Source of the DNA: an uncultured Bacilli bacterium
Lineage (GTDB): Bacteria; Bacillota_I; Bacilli_A; RF39; UBA660
Direction of reading: 5' to 3'
DNA: 64,000 nt
Assembly (NCBI GenBank): GCA_934102355.1
Contig: CAKOSO010000001.1
Span: 186,001-250,000 of the forward strand
Position 1 is the first letter of the stretch, and the number at the start of each line of letters is the position of its first letter. Below the pieces are notes generated by a model. That model saw nothing but the letters and a program-made list of their open reading frames with translations. It was not told the origin of the DNA and did not search any database. Positions 36,972 through 46,388 of this stretch are shown in pieces. The translations under genes were made by a program, and so were the position numbers.

Positions 36972-38969
36972 TTATATTCTTTTTAATTTTTTTGTATATA
37001 AATATATACCAGAAACAAGTACTACAGGAACTAAAACATATATCAATGAACTAATTCCAGTATCAACATTTTCTGTTGTACCTGTATCTAATTTTTCACC
37101 ATATATTGCATATAAAGTTATATCTTTAGTAAGTTTAATAATATCTCCTGGTTTATACTCAGCTTTAGTAGCTTTTTTATCAGTTGACCATCCTAAAATC
37201 TCATAACCATCTTTCTTAAATGATGGAGCAGTAATTGAACAACTACCATTTAATGTATTACAAGATAACTCTCCATTTTTAACATCAATTGAATCGGCAC
37301 CATTTTTTTCAAACTTAGCAGTAAATGTTTTCATATTCTTACTTGAATCATACATTATTGCATAATATGTTTGATCATCTGTTACATTAATTATATCCCC
37401 CACTGGTATTCCTTCTAAAGCATCTTTATCAAGAGCCCAACCAAGAATTTTATATCCATCTTTCGCAGTAATTTTTGGAGCAGTAATACCACAGCTTACT
37501 GCACTATTCCTAATAACACAACTAGCAGTTGTTTCTTCTTTACCATCATTCTGACTAAATTTAACTCTAACAGTTTTACTTGTTATGGCATAATATGTTT
37601 TAGAAACATCAAATTTTTCATTTACAATAAATGATTTAGTGAAATCTGTGGTTGTTTGACCTGTAAGTCCAAACAAATTATCATCAGCTCTTGTAGCATT
37701 CTTATTAACTGACCATCCTAATGCACGAAATCCATTCCTTTTAATTGCAGGAATTTGTAAATAACAAGAATCAGAATTACTGTACCAGGTGCAAAGAGAT
37801 ACAGAATTATCAATTGAAGCTCCATTACCTATGAAATTAATTATTACATCTCTTTTTGTTATAGCATAATAGGATCTCGTATCACTTATAGTATATTTAG
37901 TATTTTGAGCAAATGCACTTTCAATTGCTAAAGCAGTAGTAGCATAACCTAAAGTAACATAATTTTTCTTTGAGATCTTAGGAGTTGTAATTGTACAGCT
38001 TCCACCAGTAGTACATTGACATACAACGTTACCATCGCTATCCAAACTACAATAATTTTTATCTGTTACTGTAAGTGTTGCACCATTTGCATAAAATTTA
38101 ACAGATAACGCATCAACTAATGTAATAGTAACATTAAGTTTTCCTCCATCATAAGAATACGTGAATTTTTCCGGTTTTGTAGTACCAAAATTAACTATAC
38201 CAGTAGAACTATCATAAGTTCCATTTGAAACATCAGATACTTTTGAAGGTTCAAGCCCAGAAAAATTAGATAAATTAGTATAATAATTATCGCCATTTTT
38301 ATAAACAACATTATAAATCTTAACATTATCCTTAAGAATTATAGCTTCCTGATAATTTCCTTGATCAGCACCAGAAACAGAAGTAGCACTATTTACCTTA
38401 ATAGATGTAAGCTGATTATCATCAACCCAAAGCATTGTTAAATTAGATAAATTCTCTAAGCCTGAAATTGAACGAATTTGATTAAATGACACATTAAGTT
38501 GTTTTAAATTTACCATTTTTTCTAAACCAGTAACGGACTCTAATGAATTAAATTTTAAATCGGCTATTTCTAAATTAGGCCAAATTGACAAATCAATACT
38601 ATTAAGAGTAGTACCATATATATACATACTTGTAAGTCCTTTAAATATTTCAAGTCCATTTATATTATTCAATGGTTTTGGAAAATCAGATGCAGTAGTA
38701 GTATTTGGAATAGATTCACATTTGAATTTTTTTAAAGCTAATATATCATCTTGTGATAAATTAGTAACATCAATTTCAACATACTCTTCATCATTACCAC
38801 TAAGTCTATTTTCAGTATTCAAAGTTGCATAACTATTAATTAAACACTCCCTTAAACTTTCGTTTTCAATACGTGTATCAGTTTTTAAATTCATCGTTTC
38901 CGCATTAACAGTAAAAATTGCTATAAAAAACAACAAAAATGTAAAACAAAAATATCTAATATTTTTCAT
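36972..38969 (-). CDS. Leucine-rich-repeat surface protein with InlB-type repeats
   Basis: This 665-residue protein has a signal peptide (about 1-24), then leucine-rich repeats (about 65-195; for example NLEIADLKFNSLESVTGLEKM and LKQLNVSFNQIRSISGLENL motifs, each about 21-22 residues). A beta-type intermediate domain and about four Cys-containing InlB-like repeats follow, then the same C-terminal helix and basic end as the adjacent protein (TENVDTGISSLIYVLVP...YTKKLKRI). The plan is that of internalin-like adhesins, but membrane-anchored. The ATG at 38969 follows GGTGGATT. Confidence 0.82.
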   Translation of the reverse strand: MKNIRYFCFTFLLFFIAIFTVNAETMNLKTDTRIENESLRECLINSYATLNTENRLSGNDEEYVEIDVTNLSQDDILALKKFKCESIPNTTTASDFPKPLNNINGLEIFKGLTSMYIYGTTLNSIDLSIWPNLEIADLKFNSLESVTGLEKMVNLKQLNVSFNQIRSISGLENLSNLTMLWVDDNQLTSIKVNSATSVSGADQGNYQEAIILKDNVKIYNVVYKNGDNYYTNLSNFSGLEPSKVSDVSNGTYDSSTGIVNFGTTKPEKFTYSYDGGKLNVTITLVDALSVKFYANGATLTVTDKNYCSLDSDGNVVCQCTTGGSCTITTPKISKKNYVTLGYATTALAIESAFAQNTKYTISDTRSYYAITKRDVIINFIGNGASIDNSVSLCTWYSNSDSCYLQIPAIKRNGFRALGWSVNKNATRADDNLFGLTGQTTTDFTKSFIVNEKFDVSKTYYAITSKTVRVKFSQNDGKEETTASCVIRNSAVSCGITAPKITAKDGYKILGWALDKDALEGIPVGDIINVTDDQTYYAIMYDSSKNMKTFTAKFEKNGADSIDVKNGELSCNTLNGSCSITAPSFKKDGYEILGWSTDKKATKAEYKPGDIIKLTKDITLYAIYGEKLDTGTTENVDTGISSLIYVLVPVVLVSGIYLYTKKLKRI

Positions 38970-39066
38970 ACAATCCACCACCTATTATACATAATTATAG
39001 TACCACATAAAGCCAATTTTTAAAAGCTATTTTTTAATAAATAAAAAAAATTGTCAGAATTTACAT

Positions 39067-39777
39067 CTAACAAGATTTTTTCTCAACATTACATGATACT
39101 AATTCACCCAAATATTTACTATAAATAGATTTTAGTTCTGCAACTTGTTCACTGTTTAATTTAACAAAAGGGTCAGTTTGTGAAGATACTGTATCAGTAT
39201 GAACGCCAATCACTTCGCCATTCTTAACAAAAATTACCATTGGTACATAAATTCTTTTTTCACCTAAAGAATATTCAATTTCATCTTTAGTAACTGTGTA
39301 TTCATCTAAATACTTATCTAGTTTTTCTAATAATTTATAATATCCAGGAGCAGCTTCTTTTATAGTTTTAACTTGTAAAGTTTTAACATCTATATCTTTT
39401 TGATCCCTTTCATCTTTCATATTCATATAATAAATTTTATCAACATTAGAACTCTTAACTGCATCAACAAGTACTGGAATAGCATTTCTACACCATGGAC
39501 ATTCTGGATAGCCAAGATATATAACACCAGTTCCATTATCTAATACATCTAAAATTTCATCATAATTAGAATAAACTACTCTATTATCACTAGGAATTGA
39601 AACGTTTGGATATACTTTATTATTGTTAGGATTAATAACCCCATTTAAACATTCATACTCATCTCTAAAAGTATGTGAGTCTTTAGTACCTGTTTGGAAT
39701 ATTTTATATACAGCAAAAATTGCTATAAGTACTAAAATAACAATTGCGATAAATTTTATAAGACCTTTTTTCTTCAT
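39067..39777 (-). CDS. Membrane-anchored thioredoxin-like protein
   Basis: This 236-residue protein has an N-terminal membrane helix (about 6-26) and an extracytoplasmic thioredoxin fold: GVIYLGYPECPWCRNAIPVL holds the CPWC redox site, and VPMVIFVKNGEVIG supplies the cis-Pro region. Extra cysteines lie before the fold (EYECLNG) and at the C-terminus (CNVEKKSC). A DsbA/ResA-like thiol-disulfide role outside the membrane is likely; direction is not known. It lies between rpe and the two Cys-repeat surface proteins. The ATG follows GGAGGT. Confidence 0.83.
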   Translation of the reverse strand: MKKKGLIKFIAIVILVLIAIFAVYKIFQTGTKDSHTFRDEYECLNGVINPNNNKVYPNVSIPSDNRVVYSNYDEILDVLDNGTGVIYLGYPECPWCRNAIPVLVDAVKSSNVDKIYYMNMKDERDQKDIDVKTLQVKTIKEAAPGYYKLLEKLDKYLDEYTVTKDEIEYSLGEKRIYVPMVIFVKNGEVIGVHTDTVSSQTDPFVKLNSEQVAELKSIYSKYLGELVSCNVEKKSC

Positions 39778-39791
39778 ATCTACTACCTCCA

Positions 39792-40415
39792 CTACTTTCC
39801 ATTTTTTAATATCTCTATATTTTTAAAATCATTTAAAACATATGATGCACTTACTAATATATCAGCATTAGAAACATATTTCAACACCATATTATTAATT
39901 CCGCCATCAACACTTATCTTAACATTTAAATTCTTATTCTTAATTATTTCTTTTAAATTATTTATTTTAGAAGAAACATCAGGTATAAAAGACTGTCCAG
40001 ATTTACCAGGAACAACACTCATAACAAGAATCAAATCAATAGAATCTAATAAATCTTCTAGTACTGAATAACTAGTATCAGGATTAATTGCAACACCAAC
40101 TTTATAACCAAGCCTTTTAATTTCTTTAATACTTTTAACAACATCATAAGCTTCATAATGAACTGTTATATATTCGATATTACAATTTTTCAAATGATCA
40201 ACATACTCCATAGGATTTTGAACCATTAAATGAATATCATTTTTTTTATTTGAAATATTGAGTAATTCTTTTAACTCATCAACACCCAAATTTTTATTTT
40301 TAACAAATCTTCCATCCATTACATCAAAATGAATATAATCACAAGAAGTACTATTTATTTCTTTTATCAAATTCTTATAATTGTAATCACCTAAAAATGA
40401 TACTGATACTTTCAT
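39792..40415 (-). CDS. rpe: Ribulose-phosphate 3-epimerase
   Basis: Rpe interconverts ribulose 5-phosphate and xylulose 5-phosphate in the pentose phosphate pathway. The 207-residue TIM barrel carries YIHFDVMDGRFVKN (metal His and Asp), DIHLMVQNP, VMSVVPGKSGQSF and the phosphate-binding KISVDGGIN. It sits three bases downstream of rsgA in the conserved rlmN-prpC-prkC-rsgA-rpe order. Its last base is 15 bases before the thioredoxin-like start. Confidence 0.97.
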   Translation of the reverse strand: MKVSVSFLGDYNYKNLIKEINSTSCDYIHFDVMDGRFVKNKNLGVDELKELLNISNKKNDIHLMVQNPMEYVDHLKNCNIEYITVHYEAYDVVKSIKEIKRLGYKVGVAINPDTSYSVLEDLLDSIDLILVMSVVPGKSGQSFIPDVSSKINNLKEIIKNKNLNVKISVDGGINNMVLKYVSNADILVSASYVLNDFKNIEILKNGK

Positions 40416-40417
40416 AA

Positions 40418-41245
40418 TTACCTCTTTTCAATAAATTTTATATAATCCTCATATCTTGATTTTAATATTTTACCATCATTACAAGCTTTTTTTACCATAC
40501 AATCAACTTCATTTATATGATTACAATTCTTATAAGGACAAGTATATTTATTAAATTCAATAAATGCATTCTTTATTTGATCAATACTATAACTTTTTAA
40601 ATCTATGCTTGAAAAACCAGGTGTATCAAGAACCTTACCATTAAATAAATTAATTAATGTAATAATTCTTGTAGTATGTTTTCCTCTACCTAATGCTTTA
40701 GAAATTTCACCAACTTCAAAGTTTAGTGTTTTATCCAAAGTATTTAAAAGGGTTGATTTACCAGCACCAGTTTGACCAGTAAATACTGTTGTCTTATTTT
40801 TAAAAAGACGCTTAATTTTAAATTTCTCTTTATTATATAAAACTTTATAACCTAAACTTTTATAGTATAAAACTATAGGTTTCATACTTTTTAACTCGCC
40901 TTTATCAAGTAAATCTTTTTTAGTTAAACAAATAATGGGTTTAATATTATTTATTTCACATACCACTAATAACTTATCAAGTAAATTACTTGAAAAAGAA
41001 GGATTTTTCAAACTAGTAATAATAAAAGCTTGATCTATATTAGCGACACTAGGTCTTTCAAGATCACTAGTTCTATCCATTTGCTCTAAAATATAATTAT
41101 TCTTATCATCAAAAGAAACATAATCTCCAACCTTAAGGAAAACATTATTATTTCTTAGTTTTCCTCTTGGTTTACATACATAAATTTTATTATCTTTTGA
41201 TACAAAACAATCTTCATTTATAATTTTTACTATTTGACCAATCAT
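40418..41245 (-). CDS. rsgA: Small ribosomal subunit biogenesis GTPase RsgA
   Basis: RsgA (YloQ/CpgA) is a permuted GTPase acting in late 30S maturation. The 275 residues have an N-terminal OB fold, G4 CLTKKDLL, G1 GQTGAGKSTLL, G2-like RGKHTTR and G3 DTPGFS. The C-terminal zinc finger is C-PYKNC-NH-(I)-NEVDC, with spacing CPYKNCNHINEVDC. It overlaps prkC by four bases (ATGA type), indicating coupling; RsgA is a known substrate of PrkC-type kinases. Confidence 0.97.
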   Translation of the reverse strand: MIGQIVKIINEDCFVSKDNKIYVCKPRGKLRNNNVFLKVGDYVSFDDKNNYILEQMDRTSDLERPSVANIDQAFIITSLKNPSFSSNLLDKLLVVCEINNIKPIICLTKKDLLDKGELKSMKPIVLYYKSLGYKVLYNKEKFKIKRLFKNKTTVFTGQTGAGKSTLLNTLDKTLNFEVGEISKALGRGKHTTRIITLINLFNGKVLDTPGFSSIDLKSYSIDQIKNAFIEFNKYTCPYKNCNHINEVDCMVKKACNDGKILKSRYEDYIKFIEKR

Positions 41246-42969
41246 TGTTCTTTTTTCTCTGTATTACTTTCTTCATCTTTTTTATCGTTACTAGTATCTT
41301 GTCTTTCTTTAGCAACTTCAATTTTTAAACTAGCACCAGTTACTACAATAGAATCTTCTCCTCTACTTTGAGAAATAATAGTACCAGGAGAATATTCATC
41401 AGTTTCTATATATGAAACTGTAAGTACAATTCCTTTTTCTTTAGCCCATTTTTCTATTTCAGAAACACCCCAAGATCCATTAGTAAAATTAGGGTACTTT
41501 TCTTCTAGCTTAGCTATAACTAAAGTTATTTTGTCTCCCTTAACAAGTTCAGTACCTTTTTCGACATTTTGACTTAATATTTCATTTTCATTATAAGTCT
41601 TGGTATCAGTATTAGATACATTTTTCTCTTCTAAAGTAACAATAATACCATTTGCTTCTAATTTACCTTTAATTTCTTTTCCATCTTGACCAGTATAATC
41701 TTCGATCAATATCTTTTGAATTCCTGATGAAACAATTAAAGTTATCTTAGTTCCAGCTTTAACAGATCTTCCAATTGCAGGTTTAGTACCAATAACCAAT
41801 CCCTCATCAACTGTATCAGAAGCTTCTTCAATGACATCAATTTCAACCATTAATTTTTTACTCTTAAGTTTTTCTTCAGCCTCAGCTTGAGTAAGTTTAC
41901 TAACATCAGGAATAGTAACATCATCGACCTCTGTAAGTTTTGGAACAACTATAAATATGAATAATAAAATTAAGGCTAAAGCACCAGCAACAGATGCAAG
42001 AATAATAATTTTTTTATTACTTTTTTCATCATTTGTTTTTATTTCTTTAACTAAAGAATTATCCAAATTATCACCAGTAGCTATATAATCCTTAGCCTCA
42101 ATACCCTCATCATATTTAAGTTCAATTGGTTTTTCATTTAATCTTTCTTTATTTAAAACAGTCATTAAATCATCATGCATCTCATTAGCATTATTATATC
42201 TATTTTTAGGATTCTTAGCAGTTGCTTTAATAATAACATTTTCAACACTCTGAGGAATACTGCTATTAAGTTTTCTAACACTTGGTATTGGTTCCTTTAA
42301 ATGCTTTAAAGCTATTTCAACAGCAGAATCACCTTTAAAAGGTAACTCACCAGTTAAAAGTTCATACATCATTATTCCAAGTGAATAAACATCACTTTTT
42401 AATGTTGCACCTTTTCCACTAGCTTGTTCAGGTGGAAAATAATGAACTGACCCCATTGCCGAATTAGTTTGAGTAAACTGTGTTGAATTAAGAGCCATAG
42501 CAATACCAAAATCAGTTATCTTAATACCACAATCGTCCATAATTAAAATATTTTGTGGTTTTAAGTCTCTATGAATTATCATTGAATCATGAGCAACCGA
42601 CATAGCACTAGTTATTTGAAGCATTATATCTATAACTTCATGAACAGTAAGATTTCCTCTTTTCTTAAGAAGTTGTTTCAAATTTAATCCAGGAATATAT
42701 TCCATTGCAATAAAATAATCGCCATCATCTTCACCAACATCATATATTTCAACAATATTTGGATGAGATAGTGAAGAAGCAGATAAAGCTTCTCTTTGGA
42801 ATCTTCTAACAAACTTTTCATCATTAGCAAGATCTCCCCTTAAAACCTTAATGGCAACATCTCGATCTAATATGACATCTTTTGCAAGATAAACGTTAGC
42901 CATTCCACCTTCCCCAATTGTTTTTAAAATCTCATACCTATCATTTAGTTTTTGACCCTTAACAATCAT
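41242..42969 (-). CDS. prkC: PASTA-domain serine/threonine protein kinase
   Basis: This transmembrane kinase senses peptidoglycan or muropeptide state and controls wall growth and, in spore formers, germination. The 575 residues hold the kinase domain (GEGGMANVYLA, Lys in VAIKVLR, HRDLKPQNILI, DFGIA, activation loop rich in Thr/Ser), a membrane helix (about 328-350) and three PASTA domains (starting near IPDVSKL, IEDYTGQ and YPNFTNG), then a polar tail. It overlaps the phosphatase gene prpC by four bases. Confidence 0.97.
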   Translation of the reverse strand: MIVKGQKLNDRYEILKTIGEGGMANVYLAKDVILDRDVAIKVLRGDLANDEKFVRRFQREALSASSLSHPNIVEIYDVGEDDGDYFIAMEYIPGLNLKQLLKKRGNLTVHEVIDIMLQITSAMSVAHDSMIIHRDLKPQNILIMDDCGIKITDFGIAMALNSTQFTQTNSAMGSVHYFPPEQASGKGATLKSDVYSLGIMMYELLTGELPFKGDSAVEIALKHLKEPIPSVRKLNSSIPQSVENVIIKATAKNPKNRYNNANEMHDDLMTVLNKERLNEKPIELKYDEGIEAKDYIATGDNLDNSLVKEIKTNDEKSNKKIIILASVAGALALILLFIFIVVPKLTEVDDVTIPDVSKLTQAEAEEKLKSKKLMVEIDVIEEASDTVDEGLVIGTKPAIGRSVKAGTKITLIVSSGIQKILIEDYTGQDGKEIKGKLEANGIIVTLEEKNVSNTDTKTYNENEILSQNVEKGTELVKGDKITLVIAKLEEKYPNFTNGSWGVSEIEKWAKEKGIVLTVSYIETDEYSPGTIISQSRGEDSIVVTGASLKIEVAKERQDTSNDKKDEESNTEKKEQ

Positions 42970-43712
42970 TCATTCTCACACCTTTCTTTTACTAAATAAG
43001 CAACAGAAATATTATCATTTCCACCTCTGTTATTAGCTTTCTTAATAAGTTTTATAACCTTATCCTCTATACTCTTTTCATCTTCAAGCAATACCTTTTC
43101 TATTTGTTCTTCATCTAACATTGAAGTAAGACCATCAGAACATAATAATATCTCATCAATATCCAAACTACAATCAAATATATCAACATCAACTGGATCA
43201 TTAATACCCAAAGCATTCATTAATATATTTTTCTTTGGATGATTTTTTGCCTCTTCTTCAGTAAGTTCACCAGCTTTAACAAGTAAATTAACTAAAGTAT
43301 GATCATAAGTGACTTTATGTAACTTTTTATCTTTCATAACAAATCCAGAAGAATCTCCAATATTACCAAATAAAATATATTCTTTAGTAACTATAGCAAG
43401 TACTAACGTAGTCCCCATTCCCTTTGATTCTTCATGAGTTTCAGTATATTTAAAAATTAAACTATTTATCTCACTAGTGCTATTTTTAATCCATTCAATA
43501 GCATCAGTTTTACTCATCTTAAAAAATGATTCACTAAATCTATTACCTAAATAACTAATAGCAATTGAAGATGCAACCTCACCTGCTCTATGTCCGCCCA
43601 TACCATCAGCAACAGCAAGTAAGTAATTATCTTCTCTTGATTTAACTATAATTAAACTATCTTCATTATGAGATCTTACAATACCAGTATCCGTCAAATA
43701 AAATGTCTTCAC
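42966..43712 (-). CDS. prpC: PP2C-type protein phosphatase
   Basis: This metal-dependent phosphatase opposes the PASTA kinase. The 248 residues contain VRSHNEDS, AVADGMGGHRAGEVAS with metal-binding Asp and Gly, GNIGDSSGFV, LLCSDGLTSML and GGNDNISVAYL, the standard PPM motifs. It starts one base after the rlmN stop region and overlaps the kinase gene, so kinase and phosphatase are made together. Confidence 0.97.
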   Translation of the reverse strand: MKTFYLTDTGIVRSHNEDSLIIVKSREDNYLLAVADGMGGHRAGEVASSIAISYLGNRFSESFFKMSKTDAIEWIKNSTSEINSLIFKYTETHEESKGMGTTLVLAIVTKEYILFGNIGDSSGFVMKDKKLHKVTYDHTLVNLLVKAGELTEEEAKNHPKKNILMNALGINDPVDVDIFDCSLDIDEILLCSDGLTSMLDEEQIEKVLLEDEKSIEDKVIKLIKKANNRGGNDNISVAYLVKERCENE

Positions 43713-43713
43713 T

Positions 43714-44733
43714 TTATTCCTCCTTTTTAGCTCTTAACTGCCCGCACGCAGCAGAGATCTTACTGCCAAACTCTCTCCTTATTGTTACATTCATACCTTC
43801 TTTTTTAATTATATCATAAAACTTTAAAATAGTATCTTTTTTACTTCTTTTATACAAAATATTACTTGATTCATTATATGGAATTAAATTAATATAACAA
43901 TTCATTCCTTTTAAAAGATGAACAAGTTCTTTTGCACAAGAAGGAGAATCATTAATTCCATCTAACATTATATATTCAAAAGTAACTCTACGATTAGTTT
44001 TTGAAATATATTCCTTTATGCAAGGTATTAAAACATCAAGAGAATAAACTTTATCAACAGGCATTAATTCTTTTCTTAAATTATCATTTGGAGCATGAAG
44101 AGATATAGCTAGATTCACCTGAAAAGGAAGTTCACTAAATTCTTTAATCTTAGGAACAATACCACATGTAGAAACAGTAATATGTCTAGAACCTAAATTA
44201 AGAGCTTTGTGATAATTTGCGATCGTAATAAATTTAACAACATTACCATAATTATCAAAAGGTTCTCCAATACCCATAATAACAACATGTGTAATTCTTT
44301 TACTAATTAGCTTCTCAATAGTCATTATCTGAAGTAACATTTCAGAAGCATATAAATTTCTAACTTTTTTTAATCTTCCACTTTCACAAAAAGTACACCC
44401 CATATTACATCCAACTTGACTAGAAATACATAAACTTAAACCATAGTCATGATACATTAAAACAGCTTCTATATGGTTTTTATCATAAAGCTCAAATAAG
44501 TATTTACTTACATCAACATCATTTTGAGTTTTAATTATAGAAGGTCTTTCAATACTAAATTCATCACTAAGTTTTTTCTGTAAATCAGAAGATAAATTAG
44601 ACATCAAATAAAAAGAGTCAACTCGCTTATCATATAACCACTCAAATATCTGTGTAGCACGAAACTTTTTTTCACCAATACTAATTAAGTATTCCGCTAA
44701 CTCACCAATTGTCATATCATATATACTTTTCAT
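43714..44733 (-). CDS. rlmN: Dual-specificity rRNA/tRNA adenine-C2 methyltransferase RlmN
   Basis: RlmN is a radical SAM enzyme that methylates C2 of A2503 in 23S rRNA and A37 in some tRNAs. The 339 residues include the cluster motif CNMGCTFCESG (CxxxCxxC), MGIGEPFDNY, HITVSTCGIVPKI, and the C-terminal catalytic Cys in SKISAACGQLRAK. It is the first gene of the rlmN-prpC-prkC-rsgA-rpe operon. Confidence 0.97.
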   Translation of the reverse strand: MKSIYDMTIGELAEYLISIGEKKFRATQIFEWLYDKRVDSFYLMSNLSSDLQKKLSDEFSIERPSIIKTQNDVDVSKYLFELYDKNHIEAVLMYHDYGLSLCISSQVGCNMGCTFCESGRLKKVRNLYASEMLLQIMTIEKLISKRITHVVIMGIGEPFDNYGNVVKFITIANYHKALNLGSRHITVSTCGIVPKIKEFSELPFQVNLAISLHAPNDNLRKELMPVDKVYSLDVLIPCIKEYISKTNRRVTFEYIMLDGINDSPSCAKELVHLLKGMNCYINLIPYNESSNILYKRSKKDTILKFYDIIKKEGMNVTIRREFGSKISAACGQLRAKKEE

Positions 44734-44789
44734 AATAAACTCCTAATAAAATTATATATTAAGTTTAAACAAAAAGAAAGAAAAAATAA

Positions 44790-44816
44790 AAAAGAAAAAA
44801 CTAGAAAACTAGTTTT
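44790..44816 (-). terminator. Terminator overlapping the end of the UPF0736-like gene
   Basis: Minus strand: stem AAAACTAG/CTAGTTTT with an AAAA/TTTT loop is followed by a T-rich tract. The TAG stop is part of the stem. Confidence 0.8.
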
Positions 44817-45444
44817 GTATATTCAAAGATAATTTCATTATATTATATATAATTTCATGCTTTTTATTAAAATCATTTTTTATACTATAAACAAGATCCT
44901 CATAAGCTTTTTTAATATCACAGCAATCAACTCCAAAATACTCAAAATAATAATATGACAATTTATCACTAAAATTAAATCTATACAAATAATCTATTTC
45001 TTTAAGTAAAAAACTTCTTACTGCTTTTTCATATCTTGTTAAATTCTCAAAAGAATATCTTTTCTTTATAATTTGGTAATTTAAATCTGTAAATTCCAAT
45101 CTATCAATATGATCAATTATATCTTGTTCTTCATCAATCAAAAGCCTAGATACTAAGGTTTTATTAGGTAAATACTTTACACCGATTACCATTTTACCAT
45201 CACTAAATAAGTTAACATATCTTATATAATCTTTATCATCATACAACTTTGTTTTACCATCAACTATTTCTAAAAATGATTTATCAATAATTATATCATT
45301 TTCTAATATATCAATTAATGTATCAGTTTTTACTTTAAACAAAGGTACTTTCTTTATATATTTAATATCATCATTATCATTCCATTCAAAAAATTCATAT
45401 GGATAATCTAAAAAGTTAAGTAAAATATCGTATATATATGCCAT
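44809..45444 (-). CDS. UPF0736/DUF3603-like protein of unknown function
   Basis: This protein of about 211 residues begins AYIYDILLNFLDYPYEFFEWNDND, then KKVPLFKVKTDTLIDI, an Asp/Lys-rich loop and VNLFSDGKMVIGV. The order and motifs resemble the Bacillus YjbA family (UPF0736), which starts with a similar 'V-L-N-x-E-W' strand and 'VPLLRV' block. Function is not known. Two adjacent ATG codons follow GGAG; the second gives better spacing and is used. It is divergent from uppP. Confidence 0.65.
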   Translation of the reverse strand: MAYIYDILLNFLDYPYEFFEWNDNDDIKYIKKVPLFKVKTDTLIDILENDIIIDKSFLEIVDGKTKLYDDKDYIRYVNLFSDGKMVIGVKYLPNKTLVSRLLIDEEQDIIDHIDRLEFTDLNYQIIKKRYSFENLTRYEKAVRSFLLKEIDYLYRFNFSDKLSYYYFEYFGVDCCDIKKAYEDLVYSIKNDFNKKHEIIYNIMKLSLNIQN

Positions 45445-45493
45445 CATTTTCTCCTTATATTTTTAGTATATACAAAGTATTTTTTTTAATGTA

Positions 45494-45522
45494 TTGATAT
45501 ATTTTATTTTTAAAAGTATAAT
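45494..45522 (+). promoter_or_regulatory. Predicted promoter of uppP
   Basis: Plus strand: TTGATA (45494-45499), 17-bp spacer, TATAAT (45517-45522), with the uppP ATG at 45542 behind GAGGTG. Confidence 0.75.
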
Positions 45523-45541
45523 TTAGAATAGAGGTGTTAAT

Positions 45542-46360
45542 ATGATAGACAAAACAATAAAACTATTACAATATATATTCTTAGGAATAGTTCAAGGATT
45601 TACAGAACCAATACCAGTATCATCAAGTGGACACTTAGTAATTATTAAAAATCTAATTAAAGCTGATGCACTAAATGATTTAAACTTTGAAATAATAGTA
45701 AATTTTGGATCTTTACTTGCAATTGTATTCTTTTATAGAAAAACAATAATAAAAGTTATAAAAGACTTCTTCTTATATATAAAAACTAAAAAAGAAGAAT
45801 ATAAAACTAATTTCAAATATTGTCTTTTAATTGTGGTAGCAACAATACCCGCAGGAATTGTTGGATTACTATTTAAAGATAAAATAGAAATGCTAGCGGG
45901 AAATCTAAAAATAATTGGAATTGCACTACTAATAACTGCTTTAGCACTATTTGTAGTAAGGAAAATAGACGGACACAAAACTGAAAAAGATATAACATTC
46001 TGGGATGCAATAAAAATTGGTCTTTTTCAAACAGTTGCGCTATTTCCAGGAATATCAAGAAGTGGTTCAACAATAGTTGGAGGATTATTAAGTGATCTTA
46101 AAAAAGATACAGCAGTAACATTTTCATTTATGCTATACATTCCAATAAGCCTAGCAACAATGGCTCTCGGTGTAAAAGACTTAATTACAACACCAAATGT
46201 AAGCGATCTATTATTACCATATTTACTTGGCATGATAGCATCAACAATAGTAACTTACTTCTCAATCAGATTATTTATTGATATTATAAAGAAAAAGAAA
46301 TTAATTTACTTTGTAATATATTGTTTAATAGTAGGTACATTAGTACTAATATTTATGTAA
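45542..46360 (+). CDS. uppP: Undecaprenyl-diphosphatase UppP/BacA
   Basis: UppP recycles undecaprenyl pyrophosphate to the phosphate carrier for wall synthesis and gives bacitracin tolerance. The 272 residues carry GFTEPIPVSSSGHLVI (family motif, normally GxTExLPVSSSGH) and FPGISRSGSTI (second catalytic motif), with about eight membrane helices. The Glu-Pro-Ile-Pro variant in the first motif keeps the catalytic Glu and Ser-His. It is one of few plus-strand genes, with its own promoter and a weak terminator. Confidence 0.96.
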   Translation: MIDKTIKLLQYIFLGIVQGFTEPIPVSSSGHLVIIKNLIKADALNDLNFEIIVNFGSLLAIVFFYRKTIIKVIKDFFLYIKTKKEEYKTNFKYCLLIVVATIPAGIVGLLFKDKIEMLAGNLKIIGIALLITALALFVVRKIDGHKTEKDITFWDAIKIGLFQTVALFPGISRSGSTIVGGLLSDLKKDTAVTFSFMLYIPISLATMALGVKDLITTPNVSDLLLPYLLGMIASTIVTYFSIRLFIDIIKKKKLIYFVIYCLIVGTLVLIFM

Positions 46361-46388
46361 AAGTGCGAAAAGCTCTTTTTATTTTTTT
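46360..46388 (+). terminator. Weak terminator of uppP
   Basis: Plus strand: AAAGTGC and GCTCTTT form a stem with one T-T mismatch around GAAAA, followed by TTATTTTTTT. It overlaps the 3' end of the converging Bro-N gene. Confidence 0.5.
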
